64,000 bases of DNA from Periplaneta americana (GCF_040183065.1 NC_091125.1:120120621-120184620); one strand, 5' to 3'; positions 47,176-59,055 are shown, numbered from the stretch's first letter. The notes: generated by a model not told the origin, from the letters alone. A program made the numbers and translations.

Positions 47176-47390
47176 GTGTATATTATTCTCATTATTAGCT
47201 ACATTTACTAGATCATCAGCATGCAGTGCAGACATAATTTCTGTTGTCTCCACGTCAAAATTATAAATAGGCCTATTTAATTTCGCTTTCCATTCTCTTA
47301 AAGCTTCATTTATGTACAGATCAAAAAGAATGGGGCATAAATTTCGGCCTTGTCTTAATCCTTTGTTAATTTTTTAAGTTCAATAATAAA
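47176..47390 (-). mobile_element. LINE RT fragment, family unclear
   Basis: Reverse frame: INKGLRQGRNLCPILFDLYI, NEALREWKAKLN, then ETTEIMSALHADDLVNVANN. This holds RT motif B (usually GLRQGC..SP.LF..Y) and motif C, where the aromatic residue before ADD is replaced by H. The original element would read from right to left. Its junction with LINE-A copy 9 is direct. Confidence 0.8.
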
Positions 47391-47394
47391 ATAG

Positions 47395-48160
47395 CAACTC
47401 TTTCCATAGTTTTCTGTTGCCTCATAAATTGTAACGAGTTTAAAATAGTTAAGTTAATTAATTTACAGAATAAAATTATAACGTTTTATCTTAAGTTCTT
47501 TTAGCTTTGTGGACAAGACTTACGCAAGCGTTTTACAGAGTGTGGGTCAAATTAATTAGTGAGTTTACGTAAATAATCACCTTGGATAGCTTTTCCTCTA
47601 TCGTTGTTCACCTGTCGGCCCGTAGGCAAGATAGTGTCCGTAACAGGTGTATACAAGGCGAACGGTATCTTTACTGAATAACTCAATGCTATAAAAAAGT
47701 ATTTGATTCCAGATAGAACAAAGACACGCACATTAGAATCTCTCTGCACCACGAAAGCAGCTAGCCACTATCGAAGAGAGCAGAGTGGACATCGGAATAT
47801 TCAGGTCAACAAACAAAATTCAAACTAATTAGCAAGTGAAATAAGTTACTAACATCAACCAGATTGGTTGATTGGCTGGCTGAATTGCTAAATGTCTGAT
47901 TGGTTAACCAACAGACTGGATGAATGCCTGATCAACGACAAGTGGATGACTACAGATCAGGGTTCCCAGCATTTTGAGTGTCACGAATACCTTTATAAGC
48001 TTAGCTCATGCTTCATTTTCTCAGATTCTCTAAAATAGTTTTACGTAAATTAAGCCCATGGCATGTTATACTGGTTAAATTTTTGCATAATATAATGAAT
48101 TAAGCATCTTTAATAAACTTATAAACACATAAAAATTTAGCTTCAGTTTTGAATATAATC
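47395..48160. other. No recognisable gene
   Basis: The reverse frame 47552-47752 has no motif. A short run of tgattgg-type repeats lies at 47870-47905. Confidence 0.4.
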
Positions 48161-48166
48161 TGAAAA

Positions 48167-48400
48167 TCATTCATTCATTCATTCAGTGTTCTACCCAAGT
48201 GTAGGTCTTTCACTGCAAACCAGGCATTCTCCAGTCTTTCCTATTTTCTGCCTTCCTCTTTGTCTCCTCATATGATCCATATATCTTAATGTCGTCTATC
48301 GTCTGATTTATACCTTCTTCTGCCTCGAACACGGCTCCCGTGCATCATTCCTTCCATTGCATCCTTCAGAAGGCAGTTTCTTCTCAACCCAGCCAAAGAA
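48167..48400 (-). mobile_element. LINE-B 3' end with (ATGA)n tail
   Basis: The left edge is (TCAT)n, the reversed tail. Next come ctttcactgcaaacc and the reverse complement of KAENRKDW and MIDDIK coding DNA, ending near 48400 in the RNCLLKDA region. It shows the unbroken LINE-B 3' UTR. Confidence 0.88.
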
Positions 48401-48904
48401 GCAATATATGAACTACAAGCTGCAGATTAGGGCTTACAACCGGTTTTCATTCGACCGGTCAGAGAGCATCCGTTAAGGTACAGCATCCGACCGAATGGTC
48501 GAATTTCATCGGTTGCCCCTGAAGTTTTGCAGGCTAGACAGAACACTGACATTTACTGAGTACACAAACGGAGTAACAGTTGAAGAAAATTTATCATGTG
48601 TAATTAAAAAAAAAATCTATTTCTTTAAAAATAGAAATGATATATTGCTATTGAATGCATGGCCCTGTAGTCTGTATACAAAGTTTTGTTTTCATGTTGA
48701 AGTCTCGAGGTTATATTCAGGAGTGTAGTCGTGCCAGGGCGCCGCCCCGGTACATTTTTCTGCTATCTGGGAGCACCCTGCTTCTTTACTTTTATTTTTA
48801 TAAATAATAATTGTCGTACTCAACTTTGTATTTTATAAGTATGGATTAAAAGTAGGGCCTATTTATAATAGCAGCGGCTGTACTAATAAGTAGACTAATG
48901 TATG

Positions 48905-49095
48905 TCTGTATGTATGTATGTATGTATGTATGTATGTATGTATGTATGTATGTATGTATGTATGTATGTATGTATGTATTCACACTGCAAATGGGTATAT
49001 ACCCGGTGGCAGTGGTAACTAATTACACTCAATAATGACAATTAATAATAAACACAACTAATAAAAAACAATAATAATGAATAATAATAATGATA

Positions 49096-49136
<41 letters not shown>

Positions 49137-49920
49137 TAACAAAAAAGAGCATCCTAAATTAAATGTAGCACGATCACTTAAAATAACATTTAAAGTAAAT
49201 CTAATTTGTATCTTAACCCTAAGATCATATCTGCACAAGTACCTTTCGTCACTACACTTATTTCGCAATCAACTCCCTCACTGCACTGATTCTATCCTGA
49301 TTTCACTAACACTTCAAAACCATTTCACTGTTCAAATACTTTGCACAGCCACTATGAACTACAGAACTTCACTGACACAAACACACTTCACTTACACAAT
49401 AGACTTCACTGACACTACACACTTCACACTTCACTGACACAACACACTTCCTCACTGATACAACACTTCAAATAATAAAGTATCAATTACACCCTTTAAA
49501 TAGTATGTATAATATACTACCGTGTATTAGTAAAGTCCTTAAGCCTATTTTTAAATACATTTTTGGTTATTGGTAAAGCCTTTAGTAAGTCTGCAGGTAA
49601 AGCATTCCAGTCCCTGATAGTACGATTGAGAAAAGAAAACTTTCCAGTGTCCGTCCTCTGTCTTCTTTCCCTCAATTTATATGAGTGGTTGTTCCTTGAA
49701 GAGTAATTTGGCGGCTGCAACCTGTTTTTTATTTCTCTCCAGGCAGGCTCACCTCTGTATGTTTTGAACATTGCGCATAGTCGAATTCGCGTTCTCCTGT
49801 CCGTGAGTGTGTCCCATTTTAATGTTGAATTATTACAACACTTGAGAGCCCGTTTTTTAATATTTTCCAGTGTCTTAATATGTTCTAATCTGTAAGGATC
49901 CCAACATGCAGCACCATAAT
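48905..49920 (-). mobile_element. LINE-C 3' end, reverse strand, with (TACA)n tail
   Basis: The (GTAT)n run at 48905-48979 is the reversed 3' tail. It is followed by the reverse of the same end seen at 46345-46400 (tgggtatatacccggtggca), an AAT/AAC run, and the cactgacacaa-type 3' UTR repeats. The coding part (49500-49920) reads ACWDPYRLEHIKTLENIKKR, ALKCCNNSTLKWDTLTDRRT, then RTDTGKFSFLNRTIRDWNAL and VFKNRLKDFTNTR. It is more complete than the copy at 45590-46405 but still lacks RT. Confidence 0.9.
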
Positions 49921-49924
49921 CGTT

Positions 49925-51535
49925 ATTATTATTATTATTCTGATACTGATGACGATGCAGATGGTACTGTTATCATCACTGTACTTTGTCAAGGATTTCC
50001 TCTGTTCCGTATTTAGCTTACTTCGGTAAAGCTTATGGACCAACACAGTCCGTTCATCACTAGTGAGACCGCTTACCATTAAATAGGACAAATAATGCAA
50101 TATAGTGAACTACATCCAGCCCTTACAGAAGATAAATAGATAAGTCTGCACTTCCTCTCAAGAAAATCAATTCTGGTCCGTTGTGCCTGTAGCCCGTTGA
50201 TATCCCAGTCAGGCAGCATGTGACATCTACAAGCGGCAAATACAAATAATGACAGCCTGACACCGAGAACATCATTATTTGAAACACAAATATCGTCGCC
50301 TTCGGTAATGCATCAACAAGGTCAAAATGATTTCCCCTCTCTAGTCAATTGTATTCAAATAACTACCAATAACTCGTTACGAGGACGGGGAGGCGGGATG
50401 ACTAATATTACATAAGTTATGCTCTTGTCTCTTCTGTCAGCACTCTTAAGAATTTATGCAGCGCAATCGTGACCAAAATGTAATGATTCTTTGTGTGAGA
50501 TCTGGCATCGGACATTCGTATGATAATACGATATGGCTCATAAAAGAAATTAATAAGTACTGACTCGAAGAGGGTTGTAGGCTGCGTAATAACAATGATA
50601 ACAAGCCTCAACTGTGTTTATGTGCCGGCATGAAGGCACAATCAGTTAGACTTGCTTAGCAGGTGCTGTACGTACATACTTATGCATGTGCGTTAGAAAT
50701 AAGAGAGACATTAGCGTTGCCAACAGCCTTTAATGGTAGTTGAAGACCAACATGCGCAACAAGGTAATTGAAGCAATTATCTGTGGAAGACTCTTATTTT
50801 TATCTTCCTCGTTGCCTCGTATGGACGAGATGTAGGAACCAAAACTGGTTTCCATTAAAGATACCAATAACAGATGCCTTTTATTGTTGAACGTGAAGTA
50901 ATAATAATTTCTGACAAAAAGCGAAACTCATGTTGACGAAAAACATACAGCGACAATTCCTATATTAATCACGTATGAGGGTCTACTAACATTTAAATAT
51001 TTTGCTGGCCTTGATGTAGACCTACGCACAAGCTAGGACGCGGTTTTAACACTAAAAACTATAAAATAAGTCTAACAACGAATTTTCTTTACTATTGTAA
51101 ATTCACTGAAGAAATACTAAGTAAATGTGACGTTATAATTATACCGTTGTGTGAAAATAACTTCCATTTTACATATTCGATGTGTACAGAAAGCATATCA
51201 CGTCCTTTTGGGATTCATTACTTCCACTTAAATTCTTGTTTGTTTTACAAGTCAAGGTACTGTATTAAACGCTGTTCTGCAGTTGGTTCCCAAACAAAAT
51301 ATCAACAACGTGAGTTGGTTCCCCATTTTCAAATATCTAACGCTGTGATTTTGTAGCAGGCTGTGTGGGACATGGATGTTAATCGATCATGTAGTAGAGT
51401 AGTTATTGCCTATAACGCCACCTATAATCGACCATGCACGACTGTATTGCACTTAATTATGGATTTTACTACTATGCTCAGTGAAAAGGGGAAATAACTC
51501 TTAGTGATCAGTGATTACAAGTTCGGTTTTCAGAA
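49925..51535. other. No recognisable gene
   Basis: Short frames only (49885-50100, 50417-50611, 51147-51356). No motif or repeat structure seen. Confidence 0.45.
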
Positions 51536-51538
51536 AAC

Positions 51539-52018
51539 ATGATCCAAAATGGAATTTCAAACGTATTCCCTAATGCCAAACTCAAAGGTTGTAGGTTCCA
51601 TCTTGAACAATCTTGCTGGAGGAAAATTCAGTCCTTGGGTTTGAGTGCGGAATTTAAAAGTAAGGAATCTGAAATTGGTCAGCTTCTAAAAACTATATTC
51701 GGACTGCCTTTATTGGCTCCTCAAGAAGTTGAAGATTGTTTTGTTAATGACTTAATGGCTGTCAAACCTATAGACGATCGATTGGACCAGTTCTTTGATT
51801 ACCTCCTCCATACTTATAATACACTAACAAGTGAGCATCCACCTCCAATATGGGCTGGGTTTACTTCTTCCTTAGAGCGAACAACGAACTGTTGTGAATC
51901 TTTTCACAGCAAACTTAATGCGCACTTTTGTGCTCCACACCCAAATATATTTGCACTTGCAGATACTCTGAAGGAGGTTCAGTGCGATACTTACATTAAG
52001 CTTGGGAGTCTGTCTTGA
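51539..52018 (+). pseudogene. MULE-type transposase C-terminal fragment
   Basis: The 159-codon frame reads VFPNAKLKGCRFHLEQSCWR, KIQSLGLS, then a middle helical part and PPIWAGFTSSLERTTNCCES, FHSKLN. The CRFHL.Q..WR.IQ signature is the C/H part of the MULE (Mutator-like) catalytic domain, and the later NN.ES.H-like stretch (TNCCESFHSKLN) follows. The first catalytic residues are missing upstream, so it is a truncated copy although this part has no stop. Confidence 0.75.
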
Positions 52019-52021
52019 TCT

Positions 52022-52140
52022 AGCGCGGGAACCAATTGCAGTACACAGGAGAAATCAACCTGGAACCAACTCGAGTATAGCTCTGGGACGAACTGGGAAC
52101 TAATTCATAGATTTGGGAACCAATTCCAGTACAGCCGTAT
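52022..52140 (+). repeat. Degenerate ~35-bp repeats
   Basis: The phrase gggaaccaattgcagtacac recurs as ggaaccaactcgagtatagc, gggaactaattcatag and gggaaccaattccagtacag, directly after the MULE fragment. Confidence 0.55.
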
Positions 52141-52144
52141 TAAA

Positions 52145-52955
52145 ACTCCAGGTGAAAATGAATGACAAGTCTCCTATAGGAAATTACTCGTATCTAAAAG
52201 GCTTCAGAGCTATAATACCTACGTTGCATGCAAATAATCAGATAACTTTCTGAAGTACCGGTAATGAAGGCAAGATACAGTAGCGCCTGCGTCAACATAA
52301 TTCTATTTTCTGTGTTCCAGACGCAGCACAATCTTGAGACATATTGTACTTGTCGGTGAAAATTACAATAATGATATATTTTATGAGAGGAGTCCGTGCA
52401 TTTGCCATGTGATTACCTAATATTCACCTTATGCTTGGGGAAAGCCTCTGAAAAAGACGAACCAGGTAATCGGACAAAGCGGGGTTTGAAGCCAAGTACC
52501 AACGTGATCTCAGATTTTGAGTAACATACACCAGTGAGCTGAATCTATCTCAAGAGTCGATGCAAGACAACGAAAACAAGTCTTTTGCGCATGTAGTGAC
52601 TGGGGATGGCTGCTCCAATGAACGTGTGACAGGAGAATAAGATCATGGAAGGGACAACTCGATTGCAGAGAGAGGATCATTTTTGTCCTGAGCTAATCAG
52701 AGCTGCTTTTGACTTCAGAGTGGCTATTAGAAATTTGTGGCATCACGTATTGCTTGATTTTACCCACTCGCTTTCTCTTCTTCCCTACTGCTATTCCTTT
52801 TCCTTCTTTAGACTATTTTAATTTGTTGTTCACCCAAAGACGAAAATAAACTTTTATTTCCTGAGGTGCACATAAACGATATTTAAGATTCAGAAGTAAG
52901 GTATATGTTTTCATTAATAACTTCTTAATGTCAAGAAAGACAGAAAACTATATTG
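52145..52955. other. No recognisable gene
   Basis: No open frame or repeat worth naming. Confidence 0.4.
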
Positions 52956-52984
52956 GGCCTATATCGCTTATTGATCATGTGGTG

Positions 52985-53375
52985 ACTTACGCTTCTGAAA
53001 CTTTGACAACCAGAAAAAAGAGACAAGCAGAAACTGGAAATCTTTGAACGTAAATTTTTGAGGAAAACTTTTTTACATTATTTGACCCACTGCTTTAGAA
53101 TAAAGAAAATTTACAAATCAAGAAGTTCACAATCTAAGCTGGGAACCCAATAAAGTTGCAAAGTCAAAGCTAAAGGGCTGAAGTAGTTAGGTCATGTAGT
53201 AAGTGTCCCAGGAACAAATAAAATTGAGAGAGTTTTGGAAGAACCACATGAACGCAGGACGTAGGAAGACCAGGACTTTGATATTTAGATAAAACCTAGA
53301 TAAACACATGAAGACGTAAATAGTTTGTGATCGACGAAGATACAGAAAAATGGAATATGATGAAATTTTATTGTG
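52985..53375 (+). mobile_element. Heavily decayed LINE tail
   Basis: Reading across frames gives YASETLTTRKKRQAE, then an LEIF.RKFLRK-like stretch, and NVGRPGL-like DNA near 53265. These parallel the ..SE.WTLTKK...LEIFERKFLRKI...GRP part of RTE-like LINEs. Many stops. Confidence 0.55.
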
Positions 53376-53419
53376 AATTCAGCAGCAAAAGCTTTCATAG
53401 CTTTCAAATATGATGATGA

Positions 53420-53660
53420 TTCTTATTTATTTAATTATTTATTTATTTACTTACTTTTTTGCTTATTTATTTATTTATTTATTTATTTGGACAATAGCCA
53501 TTGGCCAATAAAAGTTCAGCACAGTGGTACAATTAATACAAAAAATGAACAACTATGGTACAAATTAAATAATTGAAATAACAACAAAACGAAGAATATA
53601 GATTACAATGATTAATTTACAAGAATTAATACTGTAATATTTTATGGAAAGGAGATTCTT
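53420..53660 (-). mobile_element. LINE-D 3' end with (TTTA)n tail, reverse strand
   Basis: The (TTTA)n run (53423-53490) is the reversed tail. It is followed by agccattggccaataaaagt, matching 27745-27775. No coding part could be traced into 53660-53940. Confidence 0.6.
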
Positions 53661-53978
53661 ACAAAAGTATTACCAATTTGCGAAGAGAAATTATGCAAAT
53701 AATATTAGCAAAGACATTGCCATGTTCTTATACTTCTATACATTGAATGGATCGAAATCGCGTACGTGTAAGTTAGCATTTTTAATACATCTGAACACCG
53801 GCGAGGAAGATTTAGAATTTCTAATATAGAAGAGTTTGTGATGTCTCATGTCCTTAATAGAAATACGAAGGCTGACACTGTTTAAGAAAGATTGACAATG
53901 TCACCTTTAAGGACCTTAAGTAATCGAGATCATGACGTCTAGCATACAAGCTTCGACTTTTAAAGTGCTCTTATGATA

Positions 53979-53979
<1 letters not shown>

Positions 53980-54029
<50 letters not shown>

Positions 54030-54102
54030 CAATTCTATTAGTGGTGGTGGTGGTGGTGGCGGTGGTGGTAGTAGCAGTAGGAGCAGCAGCAGCAGCAGCA
54101 TC
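53980..54102. repeat. Compound microsatellite (AAT)n, (GGT)n, (AGC)n
   Basis: An AAT run (53980-54028), a GGT/GGC run (54041-54068) and an AGC run (54072-54100), separated by a few bases. Confidence 0.95.
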
Positions 54103-54494
54103 ATCTGTAATTCGAATGAAATTGCTGTACGTATACAAAAACATAGACGGTATCATAAAATACTGAAAACTTATTTTCATTGAAAATCTCGAAATATGTA
54201 TTTTTGAAGCATTATATTTCTTTCTCTTCTATTTCGTACAGTGATAAGGTAATAAGACATTTGGAATGTGAGGGGTTAAAGGAGTCACTCTCCCTGTATA
54301 GTCTTGACAGGAGTTTTGCTTGTGAAGGAACAGCTCAAGCGGCACTTGTTAGTTAACAAGAGTATTAAATACCTTGCCGTGGGGTATTATCAAGTGAACA
54401 AAATTACGACCGTATACCAAAAGTTTGATGTTATTTACAATCATTCACGTTAAAAGCATGGAAGATGCGTCAGGCACGGAAGGTCGAGGAGGAT

Positions 54495-54700
54495 AGGACC
54501 CTAGGGGCTTGGCATGCCGAGGAACTATCCATAATACACTACACTGTGCTGATAGATTGCCTGCCGCTCTCGCTCTGCAAATTGTTCGGAGAGAGAGAGA
54601 GTCGGAACACGCAGGATGTTCCCGTGATTTATCCTGTAGAGCTGTCCAAAATAGCGTGTACGTTCGCTGCAACTTATCCACTGGAAATGGCACCTCGGTC
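54495..54700 (+). repeat. Interspersed repeat X, copy 1
   Basis: Parts (gtgctgatagattgcctg, tctgcaaattgttc, gagagagag, gtgatttatcctg, acgttcgctgc) recur in the same order at 57505-57715. The family is not recognised and the open frames here are short and overlapping. Confidence 0.6.
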
Positions 54701-54914
54701 TTAGACCAATTGTCACTTCTTACTCAGTTACCAGAATTAAGTTCACGGAAAATGTAGCGATATAATGCTGGACACACTGTATTTTCTTGTCTATTTCTGC
54801 ATGTTAATTAGCTACTCGAAAGTTGTCAAATGAAATGAAAAAATAAGTGAATTGTTAAAAATGAGGTTAACATTACATATTGTCATATTTATATTGCAGA
54901 AAATATGTAAGGAA

Positions 54915-55635
54915 CACTTACTTACTTACTTACTGGCTTTTAAGGAACCCGGAGGTTCATTGCCGCCCTCACATAAGCCCGCCATTGGTCCCTATCCTGA
55001 GCAAGATTAATCCAGTCTCTACCATCATATCCCACCTCCCTCAAATCTATTTTAATATTATCTTCCCATCTACGTCTCGGCCTCCCCAAAGGTCTTTTTC
55101 CCTCCGGCCTTCCAACTAACACTCTAAATGCATTTCTGGATTCGCCCATACGTGTTACATGCCCTGCCCATCTCAAACGTCTGGATTTTATGTTCCTAAT
55201 TATGTCAGGTGAAGTATACAATGCGTGCAGCTCTGCGTTGTGTAACTTTCTCCATTCTCCTGTAGCTTCATCCCTCTTAGCCCTAAATATTTTCCTAAGA
55301 AACTTATTCTCGAACACCCTTAATCTCTGTTCCTCTCTCAAAGTGAGAGTCCAAGTTTCACAGCCATACAGAACAACCGGTAATATAACTGTTTTATAAA
55401 TTCTAACTTTCAGATTTTTTGACAGCAGACTAGATGGCAAAAGCTTCTCAACCGAATAATAACACGCATTTCCCATATTTATTCTGCGTTTAATTTCCTC
55501 CCGAGTGTCATTTGTATTTGTTACTGTTGCTCCAAGATATTTGAATTTTTTCACCTCTTCGAAGGATAAATCTCCAATTTTTATAGTTCCATTTCGTAAA
55601 ATATTCTGGTCACGAGACATAATCATATACTTAGT
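54915..55635 (-). mobile_element. LINE-A copy 10, in-frame, 13-bp target duplication
   Basis: The reverse frame of 228 codons (54940-55626) starts just downstream of the catalytic box (MIMSRDQNILRNG) and continues through [26 protein letters not shown] and [13 protein letters not shown] to MNLRVP without a break. The (GTAA)n tail lies at 54915-54935. The duplication aatatgtaaggaa is exact at 54902-54914 and 55636-55648. Confidence 0.96.
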
Positions 55636-55679
55636 AATATGTAAGGAATAGGATTAAAATCTAAAAATTTCAGGAAACA

Positions 55680-55722
55680 AAACCAGAAACATTTGGAATG
55701 TGGATATGGAGAAGAATGTCAA
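55680..55722 (+). mobile_element. Tiny LINE-B remnant
   Basis: The DNA encodes ETFGMWIWRRMS, close to EAFEMWIWRRMG in the copy at 36433-36830. It is truncated on both sides, with a MITE starting next to it. Confidence 0.6.
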
Positions 55723-55728
55723 GACTCT

Positions 55729-55910
55729 TAAGACCGTATTCATAGACATTTTTAGCGCGGGTTTCCGGTGGATGTTCAGCGTTTTTCGTATTCATAAACC
55801 AGTGCTAGCGATAGCATATGATTTGAATTCTGTACTAGTAACCAGTGGATAGCGGGGCTAGCTTAGTACGCTCGTAGCGCGTGCTGCGAAATGTCTATGA
55901 ATAGCACCCT
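55729..55910. mobile_element. MITE, ~180 bp
   Basis: The inverted ends share tattcatagacattt, followed by agcgcg (left) and agcacgcgct (right, other strand). No target duplication was clear. It sits between LINE-B and mariner remnants. Confidence 0.7.
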
Positions 55911-55911
55911 T

Positions 55912-56263
55912 GAAGTTAAAGAGACGATTTAGGCGTGTTCGTCCCCATAAAGATGTCAATAAAATTCTCCTTTTCCATGTCAATGCGAGGCCACACACAA
56001 CCGTGCGCACTCGTCAAGAAATCACAAAACTTGGATGTATTTTCCTTCCTCACCCGTCCTACAGTTCGGATCTCGCACTATCTGGCTTTCATTTGTTTAG
56101 TCTCCTGAAGTATGCGATCCGTGGGAAGCGATATAACGACGATGAGCAGGTCATAGGAGACGTCAGGACGTGGCTGAGAAGAAGAACAGCTGAATGGTAC
56201 CGAGATGGCATACAGGCTCTAAAATCTAGGTGGCGTAGGGACATAGATTTGAATACAGACTAA
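55912..56263 (+). pseudogene. Mariner (Tc1/mariner) transposase C-terminal fragment
   Basis: The 117-codon frame includes LLFHVNARPHTTVRTRQEI, then FLPHPSYSSDLALSGFHLFS, RGKRYNDDEQVIGDVRTWLR and EWYRDGIQALKSRWRRDID. These match the second and third catalytic regions of mariner enzymes (..HDNARPH.. and ..HPPYSPDLAPSD.HLF). Both catalytic aspartates are replaced, by V and by G, so it is inactive although open. The N-terminal half is missing. Confidence 0.9.
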
Positions 56264-56269
56264 GTGGAA

Positions 56270-57035
56270 AAATAGATATTTGTAGCCAATTAATAGGGAA
56301 ATAATGTGGTATATTTGAATTTGTAAAAAACAAATGTTGTATGAGAAAAAAATGGTATGCTTTACTCATTGAACCGCATAGTAGTTTCGGCTTAATTTCC
56401 GCCAGATTTCTAGTAAGGTCTTGTGCATGCTTCCGATGTCTTTTTGTTAGTGCTTTGGTGGGGGTGTGTACCGGTGTACCCTTTACAACCTTAAGACTCA
56501 GTAGATGGACATCTTCCAACCAGCACAAGGGTAACGTATTGTTAGCATGCAGTTTCCTCCAGCCTTTATAGCTGGCTGGATTTCGATTACTCACCATAGC
56601 TCCGCAAATTCACCTCTATGCTATAGTACGTAACGGTTAATGCTATACGCATGATATTTGGAACATACATTTTTAGACTAATAGAAATAGAAAATCCACT
56701 GGTTTTCCACCATATTAAAAGCGTTCTCTAGCCTTAATGGAGAAATGGTGGGATTTTGACAGGATAAACGGTAGTACGAGAATACCTTTCACGCTGTTTT
56801 CTCAATTACTTGAACTTTTCGGAATTTAAGAGATACTAGGACTGAGTTTTGACATTTTTACAGTTTTAATGCGATTTATTTTATTTTTCGTCTCATGCGC
56901 ATTACGTTTAAATACAGCAAGTTCATAATTTTTAATGCGGACCCTGAGTCACGGACAATAATTTGAAGTTGAGAACTTCATGATATCCAGGCTAGTTTAG
57001 GCACAATAAATTTGTGAAAATTTGACATTTATTTG
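56270..57035. other. No recognisable gene
   Basis: The frames at 56226-56597 are short and on both strands, without motifs. Confidence 0.4.
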
Positions 57036-57310
57036 TTCATATTTGCAAATCAAGATTTCAGGTATAACTCCCTGTAAAGTTGATTTGAATAATTTCGAGG
57101 GAAAAATTGTTCCGGAGCCGGGTATCGAACCCGGGACCTTTGGTTTGACGTACCAACGCTCTACCACTGAGCTACCCGGGAACTCTAACCGACACCGATC
57201 CAATTTTTTCCTCTATATCCACAGACCTCAAAGTGGGCTGACAACCGTCAAGCAACCAACTTCGAGTGCACACTAACTCCGTGTGACTTTAATTGTGGTC
57301 ACATGAAAGA
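57036..57310 (-). mobile_element. tRNA-like repeat family (SINE-3), reverse strand
   Basis: On the reverse strand a tRNA-like core (57112-57183) starts tcccgggtagctcagtggta and has a perfect B box (ggttcgatacc). D-stem, anticodon-stem and T-stem can be drawn, with one mismatch and one GU pair in the acceptor stem. The base before the anticodon is C, not T, which argues against a working tRNA. It is flanked 5' by cagcccactttgaggt-type DNA and 3' by ttttccctcgaaattattca. The same order is seen at 62300-62530. Confidence 0.75.
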
Positions 57311-57504
57311 TTACGTAGAGGCCGAAAACCTCTTACTGTCAACATCCTAAGTGTCCAAGGAATATTTTCGTATAAAAAATGGAAAATAGATTTCTTGACC
57401 ATTTTTTGTCTAAATGTCCCTTACACCTGACGTTCTTTCTCTTCGGTTAACGGCGATCCAATATTTGTAAAAATAAAAGCCGCTAAAAAAACTGTTGTCA
57501 ACAG

Positions 57505-57715
57505 CCTGACGCAATGCTGATAGATAGCATGTACTGTACTGGCGAGACTCTATCACTCTGCAAATTGTTCTGCTTGTTCTGACGAGATAGCAGCGAGAAA
57601 GAGAGAGCAGGACAGGTATTCGAAAGACGCAGAGCTATTCTTGTGATATATCCTGCCGGCATGCCTAGAACTGCGCGCAATGTTCGCTGCTCGGGTCCTT
57701 TTAATAACATCACTT
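57505..57715 (+). repeat. Interspersed repeat X, copy 2
   Basis: See 54495-54700. Shared blocks include tgctgatagat, ctctgcaaattgttctg, gtgatatatcctg and atgttcgctgctcgg. Confidence 0.6.
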
Positions 57716-57719
57716 TGTA

Positions 57720-59055
57720 CTGCGACGTTTTATGGTCTTGCAACCTGTTTGCTGTTAATGGTACTGATACTCGGACTCCATAAATCCTTTTAATGATGTT
57801 TCTAAACTACATTTATACTGTATATTAATTCAGATTGTCGTTTGTTGTTTTAATGTGCCTCTATTGTATTTTTTTCTTTGCTTTCTTATCTTTATACCGA
57901 GCTAGAATTATTGGCAAAGTCTGTTTCGCCTACGTTATGGACTCATTTGCTTTTTCTCCGAGAGTGGGATTTTATAGGGACCGGTACTGGACTTAAATCT
58001 GCTGTCATGTATCATTGTGGTCTTGAGATTTTCCATGATTTAAAAAGGAGAAGGAAAAGGAGAACGCCGATTTTGAAGCTGCTGGATCTTCGTTGGAAGT
58101 TACAAACATGAAAAATGTCGCATTCTAATCAGTGTTGGAAGGTGGGTTTGATAGTTCATGAGAATTTGCATTGTATGTATTGAAATATATAGGACCTACG
58201 AGTTCCTTATTACATACTTCTACAGAAAATTCACTCGACGATCCTTGTTCGTAAACCGATCAATTAAGTTGTAACATGCTTAACAACATGGATGAACATA
58301 ATAAAATAGGATGCGAAACTTACTGAGCTTCCCGTAACACATGCTAGAGGCGCTAATGTAGAAACTGATCTTGCTGCCATCTGTTGGACGGAGGAGGATA
58401 TAACATCCAGCAGCGCACCAAGTAGCGAAAACAAAAACTAATTACTGCATGCATTTAGAAGTGCACCTGGTGACGAACATGTTAAACTATGCAGAAAATA
58501 TTCCTTCCCTCCCACCCTCAACAATATTCACAACTAACCCAATTTAAAATAAAACATTTACATTTTTATTTCTCACACCATCTTCCACTGAAAATTCTTA
58601 CCGGAGCCAACAGGAAGATAAAAGAGGCGATCTATTTTACACTACCCAATTAAAATATAACCAAACAGAGAAGGTTAGATAATTGGCATTGTATTCTTTG
58701 GGTATTTAGTGTACAGCGCAATGGAAAAATCTGCAAAAACTACTTAGAGAGCTCAATTATATTACTACTACTTTACAATACATTCAGCAACACTATTTTT
58801 ACAACGTCCATAAACATCACTATTTAACATACACTGCTTATACACACACTTAATATCACTTTATGTCCAATCATTAGCAAGTTTCTGACTGCCATCTTGT
58901 CTTCTAGAGCATCGTCTGTTCGTCTCGAATGAACGGATAAATAGAGAATTCTAGGTAATCTAACACGTAGTTCTAATGTTAATCACCCACGATGTCGGGC
59001 GCTGATTATCTTATTTGAATCCCCTTCTGTTAGATGGTGCTGACCGCAGTTTCGC
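57720..59055. other. No recognisable gene
   Basis: The short frame 57878-58111 has no motif. The word ggatgcgaaact at 58309-58320 is repeated in inverted orientation at 59047-59058. Confidence 0.4.

Noticed and set aside
57112-57183. Functional tRNA gene (anticodon GTC by position)
   Set aside because: The base before the anticodon is C instead of T, the acceptor stem has a mismatch, and flanking sequence is shared with another copy. A tRNA-derived repeat fits better.
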